Shown one piece after another: positions 42,856 to 52,547 of a stretch of DNA of 64,000 nucleotides. Below the pieces are notes generated by a model. It worked only from the letters and a program-made list of their open reading frames with translations, was not told where the DNA came from and ran no database searches. The stretch comes from Bacteroidota bacterium. GTDB taxonomy: Bacteria > Bacteroidota > Bacteroidia > Bacteroidales > F082. Location: NCBI GenBank assembly GCA_002686705.1, contig NYYH01000016.1, forward strand, positions 1-64,000. The letters run 5' to 3'. A program made the translations under genes and the position numbers. How positions within the stretch are numbered: position 1 is the first letter of the stretch; each line of letters opens with the position of its first letter.

Positions 42856-45540
42856 CTATTTTAATCTATAATTGTATAATATACTTCCTGCCGCCGAAAC
42901 AAGGTTAATTTTATTATCATTTTCTAAATTACCTACAGTAAAAGGTGTTTCTCCTACCAGTCCCTTACTGATAATTATGTTGCCTTTATTATCAAACAAG
43001 TAAATTGTTCTCTCCTTATCAGCAACAACGCCAAGTACGCGCTGCCTTTTACCTAGATTGAAAAATGAAGGTTTAATTGTGATCTCAGATTCAAAGTGGT
43101 AGCTAAAAAGTTCATTCTTAAATCTGTCAAACACTTTCAGATCGTTTCCATCAATAAAAATAAAATCCTTCGAATTATCGCCATTGAAGTCCTTATAAAT
43201 AAAAAAATGGTCAGGACTAAATTTACCAAAATCAGTATGATCAAGTTTACCTTTCGAACTAATATATACTAAACGCCCCATTTCATCGGTAGTTAGTATA
43301 ATGCCTTTACTATTCGTTTGATTTACATAATAATCGGAGTTTTTTGCCTTTTTTAGAATACCGGATAAATTTATACGGTTGTTCCCTTTTCTATTGACAA
43401 TCTTTATTTCATTGTCAATATCAGATATTATTATATAATCTTTCTTGTTAGCCACTAATCTTGTTACAGGTTCAATAACAAGATTTTGAGTGTGGGGCAG
43501 TTTCCATCCTTTAATTTCTTTACCTTTAATTGAATAATTATATACTCGTTTATCTGACTGAGCAATTAATAATCTGTAATCTCTATTATTTAAATAATCA
43601 AAAACAACTACTCCATTTGTTGCTTTTGAATGCAATTTTTTAGGAAACCCTGTTACATTTCTTCCCAATTTATCGATTAAATAAATATAATCAGGTGTAT
43701 TAAACAAATACTGAATTTTACCATTCTTATAGTAATCAATTTGAAATATATTACTAATCGGTATATTATCAAGTTTCTTTTTCCATAATATTTGACCACT
43801 AGAATTAATTAAGTACATGCTTCTCCGCTTGTCGAAAACTATAATGTTCTGGTTGTTAGTTTGATGATCTGAAACCAGATATGGTCCCCAAACAATATCA
43901 TCGTCAAGTTGCACCTTCCATAATGCCAGATCTTCTTCATGATGTTCTTTACTATATTTTATATAGAAGTTAGTAAACAATAATGGATCGCCCGTGCTAA
44001 ACTCAAATGCTAAGCCTTGAAATGAATTGATAACTTTCTCATTTATTGCTATTTCTTTAACAACATTATTATTAAAATATTCGGCAAGTCTACCTCTCAA
44101 CTCTCCAGGTTCAATGTAAACGAGCAAGTTTGATTGCGAAGAGATATTATCGGAAAAGGTTTTGAAGTTATCATTAAGATCCAGAGTTTTACCTGTTTCG
44201 AAGTAGGAGATTAAACTTTTTAGTGCGCTTTCCGAATTTGCAAACACGGCATAATCACCAATAAAAGTATAATAGTTGTTTTCAATTACCGAAAAAGCAT
44301 CACCGAAAACATCTGGGATAAAACTTGTTTTGTTAATTTTATTTATTTCGTAATTATTGTGTCTTGTGGTTTTAGTATTTCCAGTATTAAGTACAATCCT
44401 TTTTAAGTTTTCTATTGCTGATTTATTATCCAACATTTTTACAATAAGCCAAGAATTAGTAGTGAATGACAAAAGAGAATTGGCACTTGAGGCAAATACA
44501 ATTTCGTCTCCAATTTGATTAATGAGTTTATTAATATCAAAATTTAAATTAGAGGAAATTGTTTCGGAAGTGGATTCCAAATTATTTTTATAAAAATATT
44601 TACTGAAATCAGGTATACCAAGCCATACAACAGTATTAGCATTATAAGGAATAATGTTTAGTGCTTTTAACTTAACAGATTGTTGCCCTTCCAATTTTCT
44701 GAGATATTTATCTTCCGTTTCTGCTATTGAAAATCCTGACAGGATAAGCTCATTATCTTTCAGTAAGATATCCATTTCTGACCAGTTAGCAAAACTACTT
44801 ATCAATTTTGCAGCATCCTGATTATCAGCATTAAGGATAGGTTCAAGAATATCTGATAATTCACTATATTGAATATATACTCGAGCCTGAACTTTTGCGC
44901 CAGCTGATTGCTTCAACTTAACAAATGCTCGATCATCAGTTAATTTTGGTAATTTTCCACTGTAAGTATCATAAAGTTTTTTAAACAAATCAGCTGATGA
45001 AGAGTAAGCAAACACTCCATCAACAAAAGTAAAATATCGTGTCGTGTTCTTACTTACGCTAACTATCTTAAATCCGTCTGATACTCCAACAATATCAAGT
45101 ATTGCATATTCCCTGCCAAGTTCTATGCTTAACAAACTTTTGAGCTTACTCAAATCTACGTGACTCTCAATTTTCGATAAAATTAAAATCTCAGCATTAG
45201 TTATTGAGTCGGAATAAAATGTAAATATTAATGGACTGTTCCAAAACAACTTTGAGTAATCAGTTTTATTACTGATCAAAGAGTCGATCCATGAAATTTC
45301 TCCATTAAAATTCTCAATATCCTGAACCTCTAACAATCTTTGCCAAATTGGATTGTTTTCTAGTTTGTTATAAATATCTGATGGTTTGTCGATCTCGATG
45401 ATTAGTCCTGCATTATCAGGAATCATATCCCATGGATTACCATCAACTTTTCCAAAGTTGTTGTATAAATACCAAATAACAGCAGCAAATACTAATAATA
45501 CAATTATTACAATAAAAAGAAACTTGTTTCTCAACATCAA
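42856..45540 (-). CDS. DUF3352 protein with C-terminal propeller-like domain
   Basis: This 894-residue protein has an N-terminal membrane anchor (about 6-26), a DUF3352-like region (about 35-560, MIPDNAGLIIEIDKPSDIY and YYTFIGDYAVFANSESALKSL) and a C-terminal region of repeated beta-strands (about 570-894) such as IIVFDKRRSMYLINSSGQILWKKKL, IYLIDKLGRNVTGFPKKL and LKVFDRFKNELFSYHF. These resemble PQQ/WD-type propeller blades. The topology suggests an inner-membrane-anchored periplasmic protein. The role of DUF3352 is unknown. A TAACTTTG motif 17 bp upstream supports the start. Confidence 0.82.
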   Translation of the reverse strand: MMLRNKFLFIVIIVLLVFAAVIWYLYNNFGKVDGNPWDMIPDNAGLIIEIDKPSDIYNKLENNPIWQRLLEVQDIENFNGEISWIDSLISNKTDYSKLFWNSPLIFTFYSDSITNAEILILSKIESHVDLSKLKSLLSIELGREYAILDIVGVSDGFKIVSVSKNTTRYFTFVDGVFAYSSSADLFKKLYDTYSGKLPKLTDDRAFVKLKQSAGAKVQARVYIQYSELSDILEPILNADNQDAAKLISSFANWSEMDILLKDNELILSGFSIAETEDKYLRKLEGQQSVKLKALNIIPYNANTVVWLGIPDFSKYFYKNNLESTSETISSNLNFDINKLINQIGDEIVFASSANSLLSFTTNSWLIVKMLDNKSAIENLKRIVLNTGNTKTTRHNNYEINKINKTSFIPDVFGDAFSVIENNYYTFIGDYAVFANSESALKSLISYFETGKTLDLNDNFKTFSDNISSQSNLLVYIEPGELRGRLAEYFNNNVVKEIAINEKVINSFQGLAFEFSTGDPLLFTNFYIKYSKEHHEEDLALWKVQLDDDIVWGPYLVSDHQTNNQNIIVFDKRRSMYLINSSGQILWKKKLDNIPISNIFQIDYYKNGKIQYLFNTPDYIYLIDKLGRNVTGFPKKLHSKATNGVVVFDYLNNRDYRLLIAQSDKRVYNYSIKGKEIKGWKLPHTQNLVIEPVTRLVANKKDYIIISDIDNEIKIVNRKGNNRINLSGILKKAKNSDYYVNQTNSKGIILTTDEMGRLVYISSKGKLDHTDFGKFSPDHFFIYKDFNGDNSKDFIFIDGNDLKVFDRFKNELFSYHFESEITIKPSFFNLGKRQRVLGVVADKERTIYLFDNKGNIIISKGLVGETPFTVGNLENDNKINLVSAAGSILYNYRLK

Positions 45541-45557
45541 CTCAACATTTTATGTAA

Positions 45558-45565
45558 CAAAGTTA
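45558..45565 (-). promoter_or_regulatory. Putative -7 box (TAACTTTG) for the DUF3352 gene
   Basis: TAnnTTTG match on the minus strand, 17 bp before the start at 45540. Confidence 0.45.
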
Positions 45566-45713
45566 TGTTAAAACACTAAGTTATTATTCTACAGGAATAT
45601 GTAAAGCTAACACTTACATGTTAATTAATGTTATTGCTATATGGGTTTCAAAAACCGAAAAAAGGCCAGGATTAGAAAATGCATTAGCTTCATTATAATG
45701 AATGGGATTACCT

Positions 45714-46955
45714 CTAATTAATTTCTTTGGGGTAGCATAAAAAATATTTTGTAGTGGGTTTGGATAACAAGGATATATTTAATTGATCAGAAGCTTCAGC
45801 AATATCCATAACCATACCATTTTTGTTAAGAATTCCAATTTTATCTGTACCGATCTTATAAGTAAAGTTTGATGTTTTATCATTAATAACAAAATAGTCA
45901 ATTTCGTCTTCCTCTAGTTTAAGTTCAAGCATTGTCTCCTTCTTAATGTTTTCAACAAATTCGTTATCAAATGGTTCGTTCTGAATTTCAACCTTTGGTA
46001 AACGACGATTAATAATACTGCTACTCAATCGAGATAGGATTGGATCCGAATGTGTTGTCCAAACCTTCATTGATGTAAATATGTCATAATCATCAAGTCT
46101 TGTAAAGTTTTCAAGTACTTCTCTATTATTTTCAAATTCATTGATTGTAATTTTATTTCTTAGAAAAAAGTCGAATGCAGGAGTAGCAAATAATTCTATT
46201 CCATTTAACCTCAATTGTTTTGCTCTTTTTAACACCTTCATGATTGTAAATTCGGCAACAAGTACCGTTTTGTGAAGATATACTTGCCAATACATTAACC
46301 GACGGGCAGCAATGAACTTTTCAACCGAATAAATTCCCTTTGCTTCAATTACCAATTCATCATCTACCACATTTAACATATTTAATAGTCGTTCATAATT
46401 AACGATCCCCTCTGAAACGCCAGTAAAAAAACTGTCGCGTTTTAGATAGTCGAGTCTGTCCATATCAAACTGTCCAGAAACTAGTTTATGTAAAAACTTT
46501 TTTTTGTACTCACCTTTGAATATACTAAGGGCAATATCAAGTTTCCCATTAAAACTACAATTTAATCGATCCATAAATATTCTTGAGATTTGCTCGTGAT
46601 TGATACCAACAACAATTGAGTGCTCGAGTGAGTGGGAATATGGGCCATGCCCAATATCATGTAATAAAATTGCAATATATACACCTAAAGATTCTTCATC
46701 AGAAATATCATGTCCCTTAAATTTGAGTTCATTTATAGCTTTAATCATAAGGTGCATTGCTCCTATCGAATGCTGAAATCTAGTATGTAGTGCACCCGGG
46801 TAAACAAGATGTGTTAATCCTAACTGTTTAATTCGCCTCAACCGCTGAAAGTACTGATGTTCAATTATATCAAATATCAATTCGTTAGGTACAGTAACAA
46901 AACCGTATACCGGATCGTTGAATATCTTCCGTTTGTTTAATATTTTACCCCTCAT
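45714..46955 (-). CDS. HD-domain phosphohydrolase (dNTPase-like)
   Basis: This 413-residue protein has an HD domain (about 50-190) with His62 (TRFQHSIGAMHL), the His99-Asp100 pair (LLHDIGHGPYSHSLEHS) and a later Asp in GQFDMDRLDYLKRDS. This motif set matches the dNTPase/SAMHD1-like HD superfamily in bacteria (COG1078). The C-terminal 200 residues are mostly helical and then beta-rich. It likely hydrolyses dNTPs or related nucleotides in the cytoplasm. It is divergent from porX across a 194-bp gap. Confidence 0.92.
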   Translation of the reverse strand: MRGKILNKRKIFNDPVYGFVTVPNELIFDIIEHQYFQRLRRIKQLGLTHLVYPGALHTRFQHSIGAMHLMIKAINELKFKGHDISDEESLGVYIAILLHDIGHGPYSHSLEHSIVVGINHEQISRIFMDRLNCSFNGKLDIALSIFKGEYKKKFLHKLVSGQFDMDRLDYLKRDSFFTGVSEGIVNYERLLNMLNVVDDELVIEAKGIYSVEKFIAARRLMYWQVYLHKTVLVAEFTIMKVLKRAKQLRLNGIELFATPAFDFFLRNKITINEFENNREVLENFTRLDDYDIFTSMKVWTTHSDPILSRLSSSIINRRLPKVEIQNEPFDNEFVENIKKETMLELKLEEDEIDYFVINDKTSNFTYKIGTDKIGILNKNGMVMDIAEASDQLNISLLSKPTTKYFLCYPKEIN

Positions 46956-47149
46956 AAAAATTGTTAATTTTGTAATATTATGATGTTAATTTGAACAATA
47001 ATTATATCATTTTATCATTATATTATTAAAGCTAAATTAATCCAACTTGCGCCTCCACTATAGCTAAAGAGTATGCGAAAGGTGGACTAAAAATCAAAAA
47101 CACATAAAAACAGTTACAAATTTAATTGAATTAAAGTAAAAACATAAAT

Positions 47150-48703
47150 ATGAGTAGTATTAGAATACTATGGGCTGACGATGAAATAGAAATGCTGAAA
47201 CCACATATTATGTATCTTAAAGATAAAGGATATGTTGTGGATGCTGTAGTAAGTGGAGATGAAGCCATTGAGTTGGTTAAGGAACGCCACTACGATATAG
47301 TTTTTCTTGATGAACAAATGCCTGGAATGAACGGCATTGAAGCTCTTGAGAAAATTAAAAAACACTCTGCAGGGCTACCCGTTGTGATGATTACTAAGAG
47401 TGAAGAGGAATCGATAATGGAAGATGCGATTGGTTCTAACATTGCTGATTATCTTATTAAACCTGTGAAACCCAGCCAAATTCTCTTATCATTAAAACGT
47501 AATCTCGAGAATCGCAAGTTAGCAGGTGAAAAAGCAACAATGACTTACCAACAACAATTCCGAGAACTCGGTATGAAAATTTCAGACAGGCTAAATGCTA
47601 AAGAATGGGCTGAAGTCTACAAAGACCTCATAAGATACGAAATTGATCTTGAAAAAACTGATGATAAAGGTATTATTGAAGTCCTGAATATGCAAAAGCA
47701 GGAAGCAAATAATGCTTTTGCAAAGTATTACGAAAAAAATTACAAAGATTGGTTAGAAAATAATACTGATGACAAGCCCATACTTTCGCACACCTTAATA
47801 AAAGAAGTTGCATTTCCTTTACTTGATAAAGGGAAACAGGTGTTTTTATTACTTATCGACAATCTGCGATACGACCAATGGAAAACAATTCAACAGTTAA
47901 TTGAGCATTATTTCAGAGTTAACAACGATGAACTTTATTATGGCATAATACCTTCTACAACGCAATATGCACGTAATGCACTGTTTGCAGGACTGTTACC
48001 AAACGAAATAAGGAAACACTATCGGCAATACTGGGTCGAAGAACATGAAGAAGGCACAAAAAACAAATATGAATTTGAGTTATTACAGGAGCAATTTAAG
48101 CGCTACGGACGAAAAACTTCATTGTCATATAATAAAATCTTGAACCTAAATGCAGGACGGAAGTTATTTGATAACATATCAAACCTTATGACCACTGATT
48201 TCAACGTAATTGTTTATAACTTCATTGACATGTTGTCGCATGCACGAACAGAAATGGAAATAATACGTGAATTAGCTGATGACGAATCTGCATATAGGTC
48301 TTTAATGTTATCTTGGTTTGAACACTCCTCCTTATTTGATATTATAAAATACCTTTCATCAAAAGATGTAACAATTCTCATTACTACAGATCATGGTTCA
48401 GTAAAAGTAACTGATCCGGTTAAGATTGTTGGTGATAAAAACGTAAATACTAATTTAAGATATAAATACGGAAAAAGCCTTAATTACAAAACTAAGGATG
48501 TATTTGAAATATTAAATCCGGAAGAGTATTATCTTCCTAAAGTAAATGTAAGTACTAGATGGGTTTTTGCTAAAAGTACCGATTTTTTTGCTTATCCAAA
48601 TAACTTTAACCATTACGTTAATTATTACAGAAACACCTTCCAGCATGGTGGACTATCAATGGAAGAAGTTCTGATACCTATTATTACACTTTCTCCTAAA
48701 TAA
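47150..48703 (+). CDS. porX: PorX response regulator with PglZ domain (type IX secretion regulator)
   Basis: This 517-residue protein has a receiver domain (about 3-120; phospho-acceptor Asp54 in VFLDEQMPG, acidic pair Asp10/Asp11, and Lys104 in LIKPVKP) and a PglZ/alkaline-phosphatase-like domain (about 200-517; VFLLLIDNLRYDQW, FNVIVYNFIDMLSHARTEME and ITTDHGSVKV, which carry metal ligands). PorX is known to control the type IX secretion system and to hydrolyse nucleotide messengers. It implies a T9SS elsewhere in the genome; its partners PorY and SigP are not here. Its stop overlaps the tsaE start (TAATG). Confidence 0.95.
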   Translation: MSSIRILWADDEIEMLKPHIMYLKDKGYVVDAVVSGDEAIELVKERHYDIVFLDEQMPGMNGIEALEKIKKHSAGLPVVMITKSEEESIMEDAIGSNIADYLIKPVKPSQILLSLKRNLENRKLAGEKATMTYQQQFRELGMKISDRLNAKEWAEVYKDLIRYEIDLEKTDDKGIIEVLNMQKQEANNAFAKYYEKNYKDWLENNTDDKPILSHTLIKEVAFPLLDKGKQVFLLLIDNLRYDQWKTIQQLIEHYFRVNNDELYYGIIPSTTQYARNALFAGLLPNEIRKHYRQYWVEEHEEGTKNKYEFELLQEQFKRYGRKTSLSYNKILNLNAGRKLFDNISNLMTTDFNVIVYNFIDMLSHARTEMEIIRELADDESAYRSLMLSWFEHSSLFDIIKYLSSKDVTILITTDHGSVKVTDPVKIVGDKNVNTNLRYKYGKSLNYKTKDVFEILNPEEYYLPKVNVSTRWVFAKSTDFFAYPNNFNHYVNYYRNTFQHGGLSMEEVLIPIITLSPK

Positions 48704-49125
48704 TGAAAAGTATTTCAGCATCAAGTGTAAGTGAGTTAAAACATGTTGTAAAATCTATTCTTCGAGATCTGCCTGATCATTTCGTTTTTGCAATAGCAGG
48801 GAATATGGGAGTGGGTAAAACAACTATTATCAAAGCTTTCTGTAAGGAATTAGGTGTTGAAGCAGTTGTAAGCAGTCCCACTTTCGCACTTATTAATGAA
48901 TATAGTAGTAATAAACACTATCCTATTTATCACTTTGATTTTTACAGAGTTAAGAAAATTAATGAAGTCTTTGACATAGGTTACGAAGGGTATTTTTACA
49001 GCGGTCATTACTGCTTTATTGAATGGCCAGAAATAGTTATGGAACTTTTACCTAATTCATACGTATACATTACGATTGAAGAAGAAGATAATGGCAGACG
49101 ACTAATTACTTATTCAATTCAATAA
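48703..49125 (+). CDS. tsaE: tRNA threonylcarbamoyladenosine biosynthesis ATPase
   Basis: This 140-residue protein has the P-loop GNMGVGKT at 33-40 and a FIEWPE motif near 109-114, both diagnostic of TsaE. It supports TsaB/TsaD in t6A formation at tRNA position 37. Its ATG shares one base with the porX stop, so translation is coupled. The pairing of porX and tsaE recurs in Bacteroidota, as I recall, but no functional link is obvious. Confidence 0.95.
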   Translation: MKSISASSVSELKHVVKSILRDLPDHFVFAIAGNMGVGKTTIIKAFCKELGVEAVVSSPTFALINEYSSNKHYPIYHFDFYRVKKINEVFDIGYEGYFYSGHYCFIEWPEIVMELLPNSYVYITIEEEDNGRRLITYSIQ

Positions 49126-49208
49126 TTATTAATTGTAGTCTATCTGCGGGATTGTAAATAATGATAGTTCACTACCCACGGTACTATTAACAACATCTGA
49201 TTGGTTTT

Positions 49209-50432
49209 ATGAATGAAGAAAGTAAAGGTTTTCTTAAACTGTCTAACATAGAACAGCTAATGCCTCAGGAAGAGATGTTGGAATCCGCACCTCAAAAGAG
49301 TCAAATGATTATCGGACTGCCAAAGGAATCATCACAAAACGAAAACCGAATTTCTATCGTACCCGAAGCTGTAAGGCTATTAGTTGATAGTGGTCATAAA
49401 GTTCTCATTGAAGAAGGGGCTGGAGAAGGGGCAAACTTTAGTAACGAGCAATTTGCTAATGCTGGAGCCACAATTGTTGCTTCTGCCGAAGAAACATATA
49501 AAAGTGATATTATTCTTAAGGTGGCACCACCCCTTGAAGCTGAATTGGAAATGTTGGGAAAACACAAGGTACTGTTCTCGTCACTATTGTTGCCCGCATC
49601 AAAAAAAAGTTTTTTCAGCAAACTTATGTCCCAGAAATCAATTGCTATTGCGTATGAATATATCCATGACAAATCAGGTGCATTACCGGTAATGAAATCC
49701 ATTAGCGAGATTGTTGGAAATACAGCCATATTAATTGCTTCAAGATATCTCATGAGTAACGATTTTGGTAAAGGAAAGCTATTGGGAGGTTTTCCAGGCA
49801 TTAGTCCCGCTGAAGTAGTAATATTAGGTGCTGGTACTGTTGCCGAATTCGCAGCACGTACTGCGCTTGGAATGGGAGCCTCAGTAAAAATATTTGATAA
49901 TTCTGTTTACAAATTACGTAGTATTCAAAACAATCTAGGGTATAGTATTCCAACGTCAACGCTGCATTCAAAAACATTAAAGGCTGATTTAAAACATGCC
50001 GATGTGGTTATTTCAGCAAAATTTACAACACATGGTGTTTCGCCATGCCTAATAAGCGAAGAAATAATCAGTCAAATGGAACCAGGTTCAATAATAGTTG
50101 ATGCAAGTATTGATCAAGGAGGGTGTTTTGAAACGTCAAAAGTGACTTCTCATGATAATCCTATTTATAAGGTACATGATGTAACGCATTATTGTGTGCC
50201 AAATATTGCTTCTTGCGTACCTAATACGGCATCTTGTTCATTAAGCAATATACTTGCACCAATGCTTATGCGTATATCTGATCATGGAGGCATTGAAAAT
50301 ATGTTAAAACAGGATAGAAGTTTTAGCAAAGGAGTATATATTTATAACGGAATTTTAACAAATAATTATATTGGTGGAATGTTTGACATTCCATCGCAAG
50401 ATCTAGAATTGTTAATGGCTGCTTTTAGATAA
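49209..50432 (+). CDS. ald: Alanine dehydrogenase
   Basis: This 407-residue protein belongs to the AlaDh/PNT family. Met33 begins the conserved IIGLPKES region, followed by RISIVPEAV and the NAD-binding VVILGAGTVAEFAARTALGMGA at about 203-224; HYCVPNIASCVPNTAS carries further active-site residues. It reversibly deaminates alanine to pyruvate with NAD. The first 32 residues are an extension compared with the classic 370-residue enzyme; similar extensions occur in other Bacteroidota. It is a single gene followed by a hairpin. Confidence 0.92.
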   Translation: MNEESKGFLKLSNIEQLMPQEEMLESAPQKSQMIIGLPKESSQNENRISIVPEAVRLLVDSGHKVLIEEGAGEGANFSNEQFANAGATIVASAEETYKSDIILKVAPPLEAELEMLGKHKVLFSSLLLPASKKSFFSKLMSQKSIAIAYEYIHDKSGALPVMKSISEIVGNTAILIASRYLMSNDFGKGKLLGGFPGISPAEVVILGAGTVAEFAARTALGMGASVKIFDNSVYKLRSIQNNLGYSIPTSTLHSKTLKADLKHADVVISAKFTTHGVSPCLISEEIISQMEPGSIIVDASIDQGGCFETSKVTSHDNPIYKVHDVTHYCVPNIASCVPNTASCSLSNILAPMLMRISDHGGIENMLKQDRSFSKGVYIYNGILTNNYIGGMFDIPSQDLELLMAAFR

Positions 50433-50479
50433 GATGACATTGCCAAACTAATCTTCTAACCGATATTTACAATAAAATA

Positions 50480-50506
50480 CACCTCAAGGCTGTTCGCCTT
50501 TTAGTG
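50480..50506 (+). terminator. Weak hairpin after ald
   Basis: AAGGC (50486-50490), loop TGTTC, GCCTT (50496-50500) followed by TTTAG, with an outer CAC/GTG pair. It lies about 50 bp past the ald stop and before the Bat operon promoter. Confidence 0.4.
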
Positions 50507-50587
50507 GATCATACAAGCGTAAAGCTGCCCACCCTACATCCAATTTCTCTTTAACAATTATTAACACGATTGAAAAACTCAATTTCA

Positions 50588-50595
50588 TACTTTTG
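50588..50595 (+). promoter_or_regulatory. Putative -7 box (TACTTTTG) for the Bat operon
   Basis: TAnnTTTG match 25 bp before the MoxR start at 50620. A TTG about 15 bases further upstream is a poor -33 candidate. Confidence 0.5.
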
Positions 50596-50619
50596 CGTTT
50601 TACATAAAATCACATAATT

Positions 50620-51612
50620 ATGTTAGAAACAGATATTAGAGAACTAAACGAAAAGATTCAAAAGGAAAGCCAATTTACTGACTTAATACACCTTGAGATG
50701 AACAAGGTTATTATTGGTCAAAAACATATGACAGAAAGGCTAATGATTGGTTTGATTGCAAACGGACACATACTTCTTGAAGGAGTACCCGGGTTAGCAA
50801 AAACTTTAGCTATTACATCGTTGGCAAATATAATCAATGCAAAATTCAGTCGCATACAATTCACTCCCGACTTACTACCTGCTGACTTATTAGGCACAAT
50901 GATATATAGCCAGAAAAAAGAGGAGTTTATGGTTAAAAAGGGGCCCATATTTGCCAATTTTATTCTTGCTGATGAGATTAACAGATCACCTGCAAAGGTA
51001 CAAAGTGCTTTGTTGGAAGCAATGCAGGAGCGACAAGTAACAATTGGAGATACTACCTTTAAACTAAAAGAACCATTCCTGGTTATGGCAACACAAAATC
51101 CAATCGAGCAGGAAGGAACGTATCCCCTACCTGAAGCTCAGGTTGACCGCTTTATGCTGAAAGTTGTTATCAACTATCCTAAAAAAGAAGAGGAAAAACT
51201 AATCCTGCGACAGAACATCACAAACACACAATCAACAACAAATACAATTCTTAAAACAAGTGATATTCTTAAGGCAAGAGAAATTGTGCGAGAGATATAT
51301 CTTGACGAGAAAATTGAAAACTATATTACTGATATTGTTTTTGCCACCAGATATCCTAATGATTACAAATTAAGTAATTTCTCAGGCATGATCCAATACG
51401 GCGCATCCCCTAGAGCGAGCATAAATCTTGCTCTTGCTTCCAAAGCACTTGCATTCCTTCGTAAACGTGGATATGTAATACCAGAAGATATTCGAGCTGT
51501 AGCTCATGATGTAATGCGTCATAGGATTGGTTTAACATACGAAGCTGAAGCTGAAAATATTACAAGCGAAGACATAATTAATGAAATACTAAACTCAGTA
51601 GAAGTCCCTTAA
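50620..51612 (+). CDS. MoxR family AAA ATPase of the Bat operon
   Basis: This 330-residue AAA+ ATPase has Walker A GVPGLAKT at 55-62, Walker B FILADEINR at 114-122, and sensor-1 ATQNPIEQEGTYPLPEAQ-type residues. MoxR proteins act as chaperones for VWA-domain partners, and VWA proteins (BatA, BatB, plus DUF58) are encoded just downstream. It starts the Bat operon; the DUF58 gene follows after 44 bp. Confidence 0.95.
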   Translation: MLETDIRELNEKIQKESQFTDLIHLEMNKVIIGQKHMTERLMIGLIANGHILLEGVPGLAKTLAITSLANIINAKFSRIQFTPDLLPADLLGTMIYSQKKEEFMVKKGPIFANFILADEINRSPAKVQSALLEAMQERQVTIGDTTFKLKEPFLVMATQNPIEQEGTYPLPEAQVDRFMLKVVINYPKKEEEKLILRQNITNTQSTTNTILKTSDILKAREIVREIYLDEKIENYITDIVFATRYPNDYKLSNFSGMIQYGASPRASINLALASKALAFLRKRGYVIPEDIRAVAHDVMRHRIGLTYEAEAENITSEDIINEILNSVEVP

Positions 51613-51656
51613 CGTATTTCTTAAAACTAATAACTTTTTACTCTTAACTCACAAAA

Positions 51657-52532
51657 TTGGACGCACAGGAAATCTTCAAAAAGGTTAGGAAAATTGAAAT
51701 TAAGACAAGAGGATTGTCGAACCAGATATTTTCCGGTGAATATCATAGCGTATTTAAAGGAAGAGGTATGGCTTTTAGTGAGGTAAGAGAATATCAATTT
51801 GGTGATGACATAAGGAATATAGACTGGAATGTTACTGCTAGATTTAACCACCCATTCGTTAAAATATATGAAGAAGAACGGGAATTAACCGTAATGCTTC
51901 TGATTGATGTTTCTGGATCAAATAACTTTGGAACTAAAAGTCAGTTAAAGAAAGATGTTGTAACAGAGATCGCTGCTGTTCTGTCCTTCTCAGCAATTCA
52001 AAATAATGATAAAGTTGGTGTAATTTTCTTTAGCGACAAAATTGAGAAATTTATTCCACCAAAGAAAGGTACTACACATATTCTTAGGATAATCAGAGAG
52101 TTAATTGATTTCAAAGCTGAAAATAAAGGTACTAACATCTCTGAAGCATTAAGATATCTTACAAATGCAATAAAGAAGAAATCAACAGCATTTGTTATCT
52201 CCGATTTTATAGATGAAGGAATGGAAAAAGCGATCCAAATAGCAAATTACAAACACGATTTGATTGCCATTAGGATTACCGATGAGCGGGAGAAAGAAAT
52301 GCCAAACGTAGGAATGGTTCGAATGCTTGATGCTGAAACTGGTAAAAAAATGTGGATTGATACTTCAAGCTCAAAAGTCAGGAAACTATATGCTAACAGG
52401 GTTGCTTCCAAAACAGATTCGTTAGATGGTATGTTTGCCCGTTTTGGAGTTGACATGGTCAAGATATACACAGGCAAAGATTATGTAGCACCCCTTATGA
52501 ATTTGTTTAAAAAACGCGAAGCAAGAAGATAG
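51657..52532 (+). CDS. DUF58 domain protein of the Bat operon
   Basis: This 291-residue soluble protein has the DUF58 motif DIRNIDWNVTARFNHPFVK (about 51-69) and a VWA-like site DVSGS (Asp84, Ser86, Ser88). DUF58 proteins pair with MoxR ATPases. The start is TTG at 51657, giving the sequence MDAQEIFKKVRKIEIKTRGL, which is the normal family N-terminus; no ATG is available closer. It lies between moxR and the membrane protein gene. Confidence 0.92.
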   Translation: MDAQEIFKKVRKIEIKTRGLSNQIFSGEYHSVFKGRGMAFSEVREYQFGDDIRNIDWNVTARFNHPFVKIYEEERELTVMLLIDVSGSNNFGTKSQLKKDVVTEIAAVLSFSAIQNNDKVGVIFFSDKIEKFIPPKKGTTHILRIIRELIDFKAENKGTNISEALRYLTNAIKKKSTAFVISDFIDEGMEKAIQIANYKHDLIAIRITDEREKEMPNVGMVRMLDAETGKKMWIDTSSSKVRKLYANRVASKTDSLDGMFARFGVDMVKIYTGKDYVAPLMNLFKKREARR

Positions 52533-52547
52533 AGATTATATTATACT

